Shown: positions 35,339-44,263 of the stretch, in pieces
Position numbering within the stretch: the first letter of the stretch is position 1
Layout of the letters: every line of letters begins with the position of its first letter
Source: Desulfobacteraceae bacterium 4572_130
GTDB lineage: Bacteria > Desulfobacterota > Desulfobacteria > Desulfobacterales > Desulfobacteraceae
DNA: 64,000 nt
NCBI GenBank assembly: GCA_002084425.1
Contig: NBLN01000006.1
Span: forward strand, 1 to 64,000
Reading direction: 5' to 3'
Made by a program: the position numbers and the translations under genes
Notes under the pieces: generated by a model
Told to the model about the DNA's origin: nothing
Database searches by the model: none
What the model saw: only the letters and a program-made list of their open reading frames with translations

Positions 35339-37336
35339 AAATTCTAAATTCCAATTCCAAAGCCCCGGTCTTTTTTTCATGTGCATCCCAGGTGGTAATA
35401 TTTCATTAATAAAAATAAAAACAGAATATCCAGCTTTTTTTAATGCTTGTTCTTTTTTTGTCAAATCAAGTTCCCATCCTGGAAAAACCCAAAAATTTTC
35501 ATTATTTTTTGTAACCCAAAAATTTTCTTTCATGGGGCTTGTAAATAATTCATTAAGTTTAATCTCATTAGAGACTATTCTTGATATGGCAATAGGGAAA
35601 TTACCATAAATCACTATTCCCAGGGGGATGGGGGAATTTTCAGCAATTAGAAAGAAATCATGTTTTGAAAGTTCAGGGCTTACAATGGCACCTGAAACTT
35701 TATTTTTTTTATAAAATTTAAGAACTTCACTATTAGTAATATTACAAAAAGGTCCCATCCAAATATTAAGATTTCTTTGTGTCACAAAAAAAGAAAGTTG
35801 CCAGGGAATATTAAGAACAAAATTTTTTGCTCCCTTTAAAACAGCTTTTTTAATTATATCATAAAAATCAATTTCTCTATTAGGCCATATAATAGGAGGT
35901 AGCCACCACCATGCTTTTTTAATAAATTTTGGAGAAAATTTTTCAATATTATTTTTTGAAAGCCATAATCCTGTATTAAAGAAATATTTTTCTTTTAAAA
36001 TGCAAGTATTAGAACTTAAATCTCTTTTAAGTTTAATTTTTGTTATAGTTTTATTTTGAAATTTTCTTTTTGTTATATTTTTTTCCATTACATGATTTTT
36101 TATTAAATCAGGATGAATTACATCAAAATCTTTAATAGGATGTTTAATTTTTTCAAATTCTAATGCAAGTTCTTTTATTAATGCATTAACTTGAACTTCT
36201 TTTCTGTCTATAATAAAAACAGGAGCATTTTTTTGAATTTTTTTTATTTTTATAACAAGTCTTCCTTTTTTAGGTATTGATCGTGTTATTTTTTGAATTG
36301 TGTGGTTCTTATCATCTTGATATCCTATTCTTAAAAGATCATTTTTTAACAAAACTTCCCGGGTGATTAAATAGGGTTTTTCTCCCAATTTAACTCTTCC
36401 AATAAAAAGCCCTGAGCCTGTCTCCATATTTTTTTTTAAAGGATTTTGAATTCGCTGGGGAAGAAAATTATAATGAGTTAAAGGTCTGCCAAGGGCATAT
36501 TCAAGAAAGACCAAGGCAATTTTCTTTTTTCCAGGATCATGTCCATAATCCCGTAACATTTTATAGCCCTTTACAGTATAAAATACATAATGTGCGCTTT
36601 TTTTCCGCCCTTCTATTTTCCATGTGGTTATTCTAGGAATTTGTTTTAATATTTTAACCAGCACATCTATTGAAAGATCAATGCATGAAAAAAATCTTTG
36701 TTTTTCCTGTTTTTGTCTGTAAAATCTTCTGCATGGCTGGACACATCTTCCCCTGAGCCCACTTTTCCCTCCAAGGAAACTACTCCAATAACATCTACCA
36801 GACACACTATAACAAAGAGCACCATGAATAAAAACTTCTAGGCCCAAATTTTTAGGACTTTTTTCAGCCATAATTTTTATTTCATCAATATTTAGTTCCC
36901 TGGGAAGCACAACCCTATGAGCACCTATTTTTTTTGCCCAATCAAGTCCTTTGGGAAAACAACAGTTTGCAAGTGTTGAAATATGAATTTCCCCTTTAAA
37001 ACCTAATTTTCTAGCAATATTTATTACAGCAATATCTTGAATAATTAAGGCATCAGGAGAAACATATTTTATGAGTTGGTTTAAAACTTGTGCTGTTTTT
37101 TCAAGTTCACTTTGTTTTATTATGGAATTTAAAGCTATATAAACCTCTACTCCCTTTGAATGAGCAAAAAAAGTAAGTTTAGAAAGTTCTTTAATAGTAA
37201 AATTTTTTGCTTCAACTCTTGCAGAAAACATTTTAAACCCGCAATAAATAGCATCAGCTCCAGCTGCAATGGCAGCAAAAAATGAGCTAATGTCTCCTGC
37301 AGGAGCAAGTATATAGGGTATTTTATTTTTAAGCAT
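35333..37336 (-). CDS. Peptidase U32 family protein
   Basis: The 667-residue protein carries the U32 signature in LEVFIHGALCYSVSGRCYWS (about 165-184) and further cysteines in GLRGRCVQPCRRFYR, the set that holds a [4Fe-4S] cluster in UbiU/RlhA-type members. The long form with a C-terminal extension resembles RlhA/YdcP, which hydroxylates a 23S rRNA cytidine, rather than true proteases. The N-terminal ILAPAGDISSFFAAIAAGAD is the expected TIM-barrel start. Its last few codons overlap a family B repeat remnant. Confidence 0.85.
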   Translation of the reverse strand: MLKNKIPYILAPAGDISSFFAAIAAGADAIYCGFKMFSARVEAKNFTIKELSKLTFFAHSKGVEVYIALNSIIKQSELEKTAQVLNQLIKYVSPDALIIQDIAVINIARKLGFKGEIHISTLANCCFPKGLDWAKKIGAHRVVLPRELNIDEIKIMAEKSPKNLGLEVFIHGALCYSVSGRCYWSSFLGGKSGLRGRCVQPCRRFYRQKQEKQRFFSCIDLSIDVLVKILKQIPRITTWKIEGRKKSAHYVFYTVKGYKMLRDYGHDPGKKKIALVFLEYALGRPLTHYNFLPQRIQNPLKKNMETGSGLFIGRVKLGEKPYLITREVLLKNDLLRIGYQDDKNHTIQKITRSIPKKGRLVIKIKKIQKNAPVFIIDRKEVQVNALIKELALEFEKIKHPIKDFDVIHPDLIKNHVMEKNITKRKFQNKTITKIKLKRDLSSNTCILKEKYFFNTGLWLSKNNIEKFSPKFIKKAWWWLPPIIWPNREIDFYDIIKKAVLKGAKNFVLNIPWQLSFFVTQRNLNIWMGPFCNITNSEVLKFYKKNKVSGAIVSPELSKHDFFLIAENSPIPLGIVIYGNFPIAISRIVSNEIKLNELFTSPMKENFWVTKNNENFWVFPGWELDLTKKEQALKKAGYSVFIFINEILPPGMHMKKRPGLWNWNLEFL

Positions 37337-37442
37337 GGGATTTTATTTTATGGATAAGAAAGATTTGAAGTTAGAACTTATATATACATATAAAAAGTCA
37401 AAATTTGAAATATCAGAAGATATTATGCTAAACACGATATCA

Positions 37443-37709
37443 TTATTTGGGCAAACTTTTATGGATAAAATCAAGAGTCTTTTCAACAATTGCCCTTAAA
37501 GTTCTTTCTGGATCAAGCTTTTCAGAATAATAATTAAGAACCCACCAAAGACGATTTAATTTTTCTGGATTGTCCTGCCACCAGGATATTGCCTCTTCTA
37601 TACCAGCAGAATCATTAAATTCTGAATTTACTTCAATATAAAAGTCATAGGATTCAGCTCGTGTCAGTGATTTAAGAGAAAGAGCTTTAATTGTATCACG
37701 GCTTATCAT
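37443..37709 (-). CDS. Hypothetical small helical protein
   Basis: The 88-residue protein (MISRDTIKALSLKSLTRAES start; AISWWQDNPEKLNRLWWVLN centre) is mostly helical and Trp-rich with no recognised motif. GGGGAGTAATT precedes the ATG, a good ribosome site. It lies 106 bases upstream of the U32 gene on the same strand. Function not recognised. Confidence 0.6.
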   Translation of the reverse strand: MISRDTIKALSLKSLTRAESYDFYIEVNSEFNDSAGIEEAISWWQDNPEKLNRLWWVLNYYSEKLDPERTLRAIVEKTLDFIHKSLPK

Positions 37710-38518
37710 AATTACTCCCCTATTTCCTATTATAATTTTTTGCTATGATTAACTGTTTATTATAAATTATATTGAGCTCATAACACAATGTTGTTTTTTA
37801 TAGTAAACAACAGAAAAAATAAAAAAACTCTAAAGCTGAATAATTAATTAGAGTGTAAAATTGCATAGGAATTCTTTTTTGTAAAGAAGACTTTTATTTT
37901 TTTAGTACAATATATTGCACTAACATAAAATGGCCAGGCTATATATATTGTAAAAATTTTTATAACCGATTTTTTACAAGCCTATCCAAATTAGTCTTAA
38001 TTTTGGGATATACCTCAGATTTTTATATGGGTTGCTTTTATAGCTTTTTTGTCTAGCTTCTTAAGGGATTTGAGGTAGTTATCACACAAACACATCTCTC
38101 TTTATAAAATTTGAACAAAATCAAGCATTGTACAAAGATCTCGTTATAAATGCAGTCAAACATTGTTTGCTGCAAAACATCAATTAACAGGACTGCTGGG
38201 TTTTGTTTCCTTGAAGTATACAAATCATTTTTCGAACATCTTTAGTACTGCCAGTAGAGAATAGTTTTCTCAATATTCTATAGATAAAGAAATCAGAAAT
38301 TTTGATATTAGAAAGCTTACCAGAATTCTTAAAGAAACCCAGTAATTAATAGACGGGAATGAATCCTAATCATACTCAAACGCTTAAAAAACCTGCAAAA
38401 AATTCCTTTACTCGGGCTATAATCAATAATTCCTTTGCTCTTGAAATTCAGTTTCTTGTCTAACGAATAAATTCTCTCTTGTAGCAAATAAAAACATTTT
38501 AAAAAGACCCTAAAACAA
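37710..38518. other. Gene-poor region before tRNA-Arg
   Basis: About 800 bases with no convincing gene. A family B right-end fragment lies at about 38100-38147 (TTATAAAATTTGAACAAAAT, then CAAGCATTGTACAAAGATCT). The remainder has scattered AT runs; a TTTTTTACAAG stretch at 37970 may be a family C trace. Confidence 0.5.
38100..38147 (+). repeat. Dispersed repeat family B, right-end fragment (copy 5)
   Basis: Shares TTTATAAAATTTGAACAAAA and GCATTGTACAAAGATCTC with the right ends of complete copies; the left part is not recognisable. Confidence 0.55.
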
Positions 38519-38593
38519 TGGTACCCCCGACAGGAATTGAACCTACGCACATGGATTAGGAATCCAATGCTCTATCCACTGAGCTACGGGGGT
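38519..38593 (-). tRNA. tRNA-Arg (anticodon CCT)
   Basis: Minus-strand cloverleaf: acceptor ACCCCCG/CGGGGGT, D-arm GCTC/GAGC, anticodon stem TTGGA with loop TTCCTAA giving CCT, T-loop TTCAATT, and encoded CCA at 38519-38521. Confidence 0.93.
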
Positions 38594-38650
38594 ATATGGT
38601 GTGATACTATCATCTAATATGAATTTTTGATTTAATATGTATTTTTTGTT

Positions 38651-38747
38651 TATATGCAAGAACTTATAAATAATTAATATTTTTTCATGTTTCCTTGTGA
38701 GGCAACCCAAGAACTAAAAACCAAATATGCCCTAAGGCAGTTATTAT
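38651..38747 (+). repeat. Dispersed repeat family A, copy 5
   Basis: From TATATGCAAGAACTTATAAA to CCCTAAGGCAGTTATT. It lies between the LysM transglycosylase gene and tRNA-Arg, on the 5' side of the tRNA. Confidence 0.78.
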
Positions 38748-38794
38748 AAAAAATATTACAATGAAATTATAGAATTTTTATAATGCCATTAAAT

Positions 38795-40684
38795 TTAATT
38801 ATATTTTTGTTCAACTATTAATTTTTGGCCTGGATATATTTTGCTATTCCCTGTTAAACGATTTAATACAAAAAGACGATCTAAAGACATATTATGTTCT
38901 TTTGCAATTTGAAATAGATTATCTCCAAATTTTACCCAATATGTTCTTGCGCTTGTATTTTTTTTTCTTTTATTAATAACTATTTTTTTATTTAAAGGAA
39001 TAGAAAGTATTTGCCCTATATGAAGGGTTCTTGATTTAGAAAGATTATTAGCATTAATAATTTTTTTTGTTGTTGAATTGTATTTTCTTGCAATAACCCA
39101 TAAATTATCTCCTCGTTTTACAGTGTATTTAATAAACCTACCTGAAGTACCAGAACTGAATAATGATGTTTTGTGAGGTGGGATTGGTATTTTCAAGTTT
39201 TTTCCTACAACAATAAAATTATTAAGAATATTATTAGCAGACACAATAGATTTTATATCTGTATTATATTTTTTTGCAATAATACCCAAAGTCTCTTTTT
39301 GCTTTACGCGATGATAAGCATATTTTGGAGGAATATAATATGATTTTATTTTATCTAATTTTTTTATAAAAATATCTGTTTTTTCCTTAGGAATTTTAAT
39401 TAAATATTCTTCAGGCGGTAAAACAGCATATCTAAGTTCAGGATTTAATTGTTTTAAGATTTTGTTATTTATCCCTATTTCCCTAGCAATATCTTTAAGC
39501 TTTAATTGTTTTTTAACTATAACCTCTTGATATTCTATTGGTTTAAATTTATTTTTAAGTTTAATATTATATTTTTCCAGATTTTTTACAACATGTAGGA
39601 CCGCAAGGAATCGAGGAATATATCTAGCTGTTTCCCTTGGTAGCTTTTGATAAAGATCCCAGACATTATCTAGATAATTTATATTTTGGGTTCTTATTAT
39701 TTTAAGAACTCTTCCCTCACCACAGTTATAAGCAGCAAGAACTGTTGTCCAGTCTCCAAATATTTTGTGAAGTTCTGAAAGATATGAAATTGCAGCTTTG
39801 GTTGATTTAATGGTATCCATTCTCTCATCAATATAATCATCACGCTTAAGTCCAAATCTATAGCCTGTTGATGGTATAAATTGCCATAACCCCAAAGCTC
39901 TTGCTTTAGATAATGCATTAACTTTAAATCCACTTTCAATAAGAGGTAGCCATGAAAGTTCATCAGGAAGCCCTGCTTTCTTAAGTTCAGACAAAATATA
40001 TGGTCGATATCTTTCAGCACGTTCCAAAGATCGTATCAGAGAGATTTTTTCAGGACCTGTTAATTGCTTTATTTGTTTTTTAACATATTTATTTAGAATA
40101 ATTGGTATTGCTTCATATTTGCCATTTACAACTATGTTGCGTGATGCATAAATTTCTAATATTCTTTTTGAAATTAAGTATCTTAAGTCATCTTTTTCTT
40201 GGTTAAGCTCAGGAAACAACTCAATATCAAATTCTAGAATAATTAAATATGCCATATCTAAATCATTTAAAGCTTTTTCAAGTTCTCCTTTTTCCCAAAA
40301 AGTTTGTGCAGATTGACAAAGAGCCAATGCACGGTCTATTGCTCCCTGGGGAAATTCTTTTTTTGATTTGTTATTTTTATTAATAGAGGATGATTCTTTA
40401 TTAGCACCTGCCTTATTATTTTTTATTTTTTTTGTTTTAGTAATATCTATTTGTTTTATAGCAGATGAATCCTGTATTTTGATGCCTGATATCTGTCTAT
40501 TATTACCTGTTAAGTTTTTGCTGTCTTTTGTTTGTTTTTGTTTGTTTAAAGATGTTTTGTTAGATGTATGAATGCGTAACTCTTCATTATAATTTTCTAA
40601 AAATTTATCATTCTTTATATGCTGACATCCAGAAACAAAAATAAAAACAAATATGCCAAATAAAATTATTTTTATATTATTCAT
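38795..40684 (-). CDS. mltD: Lytic transglycosylase lipoprotein with LysM repeats (MltD type)
   Basis: The 629-residue protein has lipobox VSGC at about residue 20, a low-complexity Lys/Asn/Ser linker, then an SLT domain with catalytic Glu in LSWLPLIESGFKVNALSKAR (about 245-265), ALGLWQFIPSTG and VLAAYNCGEGRV. A LysM-like insertion follows, and three LysM repeats near 450-500, 520-570 and 580-628 (YHRVKQKETLGIIAKKYNTD; YTVKRGDNLWVIARKYNST; YWVKFGDNLFQIAKEHNMS). It cleaves peptidoglycan while anchored to the outer membrane. Confidence 0.9.
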   Translation of the reverse strand: MNNIKIILFGIFVFIFVSGCQHIKNDKFLENYNEELRIHTSNKTSLNKQKQTKDSKNLTGNNRQISGIKIQDSSAIKQIDITKTKKIKNNKAGANKESSSINKNNKSKKEFPQGAIDRALALCQSAQTFWEKGELEKALNDLDMAYLIILEFDIELFPELNQEKDDLRYLISKRILEIYASRNIVVNGKYEAIPIILNKYVKKQIKQLTGPEKISLIRSLERAERYRPYILSELKKAGLPDELSWLPLIESGFKVNALSKARALGLWQFIPSTGYRFGLKRDDYIDERMDTIKSTKAAISYLSELHKIFGDWTTVLAAYNCGEGRVLKIIRTQNINYLDNVWDLYQKLPRETARYIPRFLAVLHVVKNLEKYNIKLKNKFKPIEYQEVIVKKQLKLKDIAREIGINNKILKQLNPELRYAVLPPEEYLIKIPKEKTDIFIKKLDKIKSYYIPPKYAYHRVKQKETLGIIAKKYNTDIKSIVSANNILNNFIVVGKNLKIPIPPHKTSLFSSGTSGRFIKYTVKRGDNLWVIARKYNSTTKKIINANNLSKSRTLHIGQILSIPLNKKIVINKRKKNTSARTYWVKFGDNLFQIAKEHNMSLDRLFVLNRLTGNSKIYPGQKLIVEQKYN

Positions 40685-41165
40685 AATCTCTATTTAATTA
40701 ACTTATTAAAAAAAATGTTGTTTTTTAGACGCCATCAATATATGGGAAATATGCTTTGTGTCAAGTAAATATACTTACATATCAGCATTGCAAGTAATAT
40801 TAATATAACTTTTCAATAAGTGCGTGCATTTGCTATATTTTTTTGTTTTTTTTTATTCAGTAATTTTGATGAACTCATAAAAAATGAGTGATACTGCTAA
40901 TGATAAATAATTTAAAATAAACCGAATTCTATATCATATCATTATCAGGTAAAGTCGTATTATAATACTTTGAACCTGAAATTTGGACAAGCTGTTACAT
41001 AATGTTATTTTCTCCAATTTATGCTTTGAACTTGAAAAAAATATCTATTCCGTAACAACTTGTCGACAAAATAGGATGCTTTTATTTATGGGCATTACAT
41101 ATAAAAAATCTATTGCAAAAGTAGATAGATAATTTTTGTAACACCCCCAACTTATAATTCTAAAA
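40685..41165. other. Intergenic region with no gene seen
   Basis: AT-rich sequence. ACTTTGAACCTGAAATTTGG near 40969 resembles the AACCTGAAATT part of family B, but no full element is present. It should contain the promoter of the minus-strand mltD-like gene. Confidence 0.35.
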
Positions 41166-42395
41166 TTATTGTTTAACTCCTCTCATGGCAGCTGGAGAGC
41201 CTTTTAATTCTAATGTTTTACCAGTATTGACAACTTTTGTTCCATTAACTTTAAGTATGGAAACATTTTTGCTTAAAAAATTTCCCACATAAATATAATC
41301 GCCATTAGGACTGAACACAACTCCTTCCGGAAGTCTGCCAAGTTCAATTTCAGAAATCTTTTCTACTTTTTTCCCATTCATTTTTAATATAGCTAGGCTT
41401 CCATTTTTATGATATGCCCAAGCTGTTTCTGGTTTTGATAAAGCATTTTGACTTCCTCTAATAAGAACTGATACAGCAAGATTTCCTTTGGGACTTATAG
41501 CAAGCCCTTCAGGCCCATCTCCCACTGCAATACTGTCAATAGTATGTGGATGTTTCGCTGTCAGATCTATTACACTTACTGTATCAATATTACCGTCATT
41601 TCCTCCTGTGACTCCAATATTATTGACTAGAGCAATATCACCTTTAGGAGAAATCACTATGTTATAGGGACTAATTCCTACATTAATATCTTTTTTGCTG
41701 TCATATGTTACTTGCTTTCCTTTAATATCTAAAATACCAACTTTATTTTGAGATTTTTTAATAAAAAGAGCACGTTTGTTATCTGGCGTAAATACTATTG
41801 CAGCTGTTTTTTCGCCAATTTCTACTGTTCCTGCTAACTTGGCTGTTTTTCCATTTATTTCTACAATGCTTATATATGTAGCTGCCCTATTTGCAATAAG
41901 AAGAAGATTGCCTTTAGAGTTTAAATCCATTCCAGAAGGCTGTTTACCCACTTTAATAGTATTAATATGTTTTGGAGTCCCTTCAAGATCAATCAAATAA
42001 AGCTTGTTATTTGGTAATGCACTCCATTTCCCATCTTTTTTTACCCAATCCACCGAATTTGCCACAATCCCAAGTTTTTTATCTGGCGTAATAATCATAT
42101 TAACAGGAGGGCCATATATGGAATGCATTAATGGTATGTTTTTGATAATTTTTGGTTGAGCAGGATCAGTTCCAATATCAACAATTAAAACAGTATCTTT
42201 TCCTGGAGCAAGATTTTGAGTTTTTCCTTTATCATTCCAGGTTATTTTTTCATCGTTTCCAATAAGCATAAGCCCTGCATTAACATGAGTTTGCATGCTT
42301 AAAACAAAAATCAATACCAAGCATGATAATCCAATAACATAAGACATTTTTCTTTTTTTCTTAAAAATTTGTTTTATAGATTGTACTTGATTCAT
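41166..42395 (-). CDS. Secreted YVTN-type beta-propeller protein
   Basis: The 409-residue protein has an N-terminal signal/anchor (about 18-42) and then repeated blades of the form KxGxxPxGhxhxPxGxhhhVxN, for example VGKQPSGMDLNSKGNLLLIA, VGISPYNIVISPKGDIALVN, VGDGPEGLAISPKGNLAVSV and LGRLPEGVVFSPNGDYIYVG. This is a six- or seven-bladed propeller of the YVTN/40-residue type, probably periplasmic. Ligand unknown. It lies 114 bases downstream of the permease gene on the same strand. Confidence 0.8.
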   Translation of the reverse strand: MNQVQSIKQIFKKKRKMSYVIGLSCLVLIFVLSMQTHVNAGLMLIGNDEKITWNDKGKTQNLAPGKDTVLIVDIGTDPAQPKIIKNIPLMHSIYGPPVNMIITPDKKLGIVANSVDWVKKDGKWSALPNNKLYLIDLEGTPKHINTIKVGKQPSGMDLNSKGNLLLIANRAATYISIVEINGKTAKLAGTVEIGEKTAAIVFTPDNKRALFIKKSQNKVGILDIKGKQVTYDSKKDINVGISPYNIVISPKGDIALVNNIGVTGGNDGNIDTVSVIDLTAKHPHTIDSIAVGDGPEGLAISPKGNLAVSVLIRGSQNALSKPETAWAYHKNGSLAILKMNGKKVEKISEIELGRLPEGVVFSPNGDYIYVGNFLSKNVSILKVNGTKVVNTGKTLELKGSPAAMRGVKQ

Positions 42396-42509
42396 ACTTT
42401 CTCCTTTTAAATTATTTGTTAATAATATTATAAATTTATCACTTACTTACTTTGTTATAGTATTTTTCCAAACTATCAATTTAAATCAAACTGATTCTTA
42501 TGAACATTT

Positions 42510-43256
42510 TCAGCCAGACTCTTTATGTTTTAAAATATTTTTACTAATTGAATTATGTTTATATTTTTGAACTATTTTTTTAAATTTATCAGTAAAAGGA
42601 TTTAAAGATATAAAAATAAGAATTATAACACCTATAAGCTGCATCCAAAAAGGTATATGCTTGGATGCAGTCCCAATAATTGCTTGTGGTGATATATTCA
42701 TATAATTATAAATTTGATCTAGAATAAGACCAGATACAACAGAAAATAAAGCAATTGTTCCAAGATAGATTGCACATGTTTTTTTGCCAAGAATACCTGT
42801 AAGAACTGTAAGAGATGTTATGTTTGTGGCAGGTCCTGCAAGTAAAAATACAAGAGCAGTTCCAGGACTTACACCTTTTAAAATAAGTGCGGCAGCTACA
42901 GGGGTTGAAGCAGTTGCACAAATATAAATGGGAATACCAATACCAAGCATTAAAAGCATTGAAGAAATCCCGCCACTAAGAAATTGACTTATGAATTCAT
43001 CTGGAATAAGCGCCATTATAAAACCCGCAAGTATTATTCCAATAAAAAACCATCCTGCAATATCTGCCCATACATCTTTAAAAGCATAAATAATACCAGA
43101 TTTTAATTTATTGATTATTGTGGAATTATTTTTTATTTCTAATACATTGCTGGTATTATAATCGTTTTTGCAACAATCAGTTTTACAGAAATTCATGCTA
43201 GGTAATGAAGGCTGATATGGGAAAGATGATTTTTGTATTTTATCAAAAAAAATCAT
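42510..43256 (-). CDS. Half-size permease of the DUF318/SO_0444 type
   Basis: The 248-residue protein equals the C-terminal half of two-repeat permeases of the ArsP/DUF318-like group. It shows GIPIYICATASTPVAAALIL, SPGTALVFLLAGPATNITSL and about five membrane segments. The usual N-terminal repeat (with the CSCG-type motif) is absent, replaced by a 50-residue soluble tail containing CKTDCCKN. Its start overlaps the stop of the Crp/Fnr gene (ATGA), so the start is fixed and co-translation is likely. Relatives export metals or metalloids, substrate here unknown. It may work as a homodimer, or be a truncated relic. Confidence 0.75.
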   Translation of the reverse strand: MIFFDKIQKSSFPYQPSLPSMNFCKTDCCKNDYNTSNVLEIKNNSTIINKLKSGIIYAFKDVWADIAGWFFIGIILAGFIMALIPDEFISQFLSGGISSMLLMLGIGIPIYICATASTPVAAALILKGVSPGTALVFLLAGPATNITSLTVLTGILGKKTCAIYLGTIALFSVVSGLILDQIYNYMNISPQAIIGTASKHIPFWMQLIGVIILIFISLNPFTDKFKKIVQKYKHNSISKNILKHKESG

Positions 43257-43942
43257 TCTATTCTTCCATAATCAGACAGCTTTTTAAGCTTTTCTAAATC
43301 AAGAATTTTTACATTTTTTCCTTTAACTTTAATCAATTTTTTGTCATACATTTTAGAAAAAATCCTGGATAAAGTTTCAGGTATTGTTCCTAGAAGACTT
43401 GCAAGCTGTTTTTTAGAAATATTCAAATAAATTATATTTTGATTAGATTGCTGTTCTTGAGCTAAAAGCAAAAGATATCCTGCAAGACGGCTTGGAATTT
43501 TTTTTAATGAGAGATTTTCTATTTGTACTGTAAACTGGCGAAGACGCATGGAAAGTACACCTATCATATTTAAAACAACAGGTATGTTTCTAGAAATAAA
43601 TTCAATAAATGCATGTCTTGGGAAAAATATTAAACTGCATTCTTCAAGTGCCTGGGCATTTGCAGGAAATACATTGCCTGTAAAAACAGACACTTCACCA
43701 AAAGGTTCTCCATGTCCAAAAATATGAAGAATCTGTTCTTTTCCTTCCATGGAAATTTTATAAATTTTTACTTTTCCCTGGACAACAATATAAAAACCAT
43801 CTGCTTTATCATTCTCTAAAAAAATCAAATTTCCTTTTTTAAATTTTTTTTTAACTGCGATTTTTTCAATTTTTTCAATTTGGTTTATAGTAAGTCCTTT
43901 AAAAAGTGGAATATTTGAAATAATAGACATAAAAATTTTCAT
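43253..43942 (-). CDS. hcpR: Crp/Fnr family regulator, HcpR-like
   Basis: The 229-residue protein has a cyclic-nucleotide-binding-type barrel (about 15-125: FKKGNLIFLENDKADGFYIV, GEPFGEVSVFTGNVFPANAQ), a long dimer helix and a C-terminal winged helix (ISKKQLASLLGTIPETLSRI). No Fnr-type cysteine cluster is seen. It is divergent from hcp with an Fnr-like palindrome between, which matches HcpR, the regulator of hybrid-cluster protein genes in sulfate reducers. The symbol is assigned on this context. Confidence 0.75.
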   Translation of the reverse strand: MKIFMSIISNIPLFKGLTINQIEKIEKIAVKKKFKKGNLIFLENDKADGFYIVVQGKVKIYKISMEGKEQILHIFGHGEPFGEVSVFTGNVFPANAQALEECSLIFFPRHAFIEFISRNIPVVLNMIGVLSMRLRQFTVQIENLSLKKIPSRLAGYLLLLAQEQQSNQNIIYLNISKKQLASLLGTIPETLSRIFSKMYDKKLIKVKGKNVKILDLEKLKKLSDYGRIE

Positions 43943-44076
43943 AGTTATTCAATAAATTATATTTTTTTAATTACAAAATAATCTGTCTTGCAAAATTTGT
44001 GTTTTTATCTAATCTTTAACTAGGATTTTTAATCCTCTTATATTAAATTTTCAGTAAAAAATATTTTTTCTAGTTT

Positions 44077-44090
44077 TTGACATAAGTCAA
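44077..44090. promoter_or_regulatory. Candidate HcpR operator TTGAC-ATAA-GTCAA
   Basis: A perfect 5+4+5 palindrome in the 321-base divergent gap between hcpR and hcp. It matches the TTGAC-N4-GTCAA motif reported for Desulfovibrio HcpR as I recall it. It is 134 bases from hcpR and 173 from hcp; a family A repeat separates it from hcp. Confidence 0.7.
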
Positions 44091-44112
44091 GGTAAATAAA
44101 AGTCATATATTA

Positions 44113-44214
44113 TATTTATATGAAAGAATTTATAACTATTTAATATTCTTTTATGTTTTGTTGTAAGGCACCAAACCAAGAATTAAAAACTAGATTTATC
44201 TTATAGCGGTTATT
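44113..44214 (+). repeat. Dispersed repeat family A, copy 6
   Basis: From TTTATATGAAAGAATTTATA to ATCTTATAGCGGTTATTAAA, diverged, with the terminal hairpin weakened. It sits between the candidate HcpR operator and the hcp start. Confidence 0.75.
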
Positions 44215-44263
44215 AAAAATAATGAATAAAAAAATTATAAATAATTATTAAAGGAGGCAAACT

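Noticed and set aside
38329-38550. 73-residue minus frame overlapping tRNA-Arg
   Set aside because: It begins inside the tRNA and has no protein-family features.
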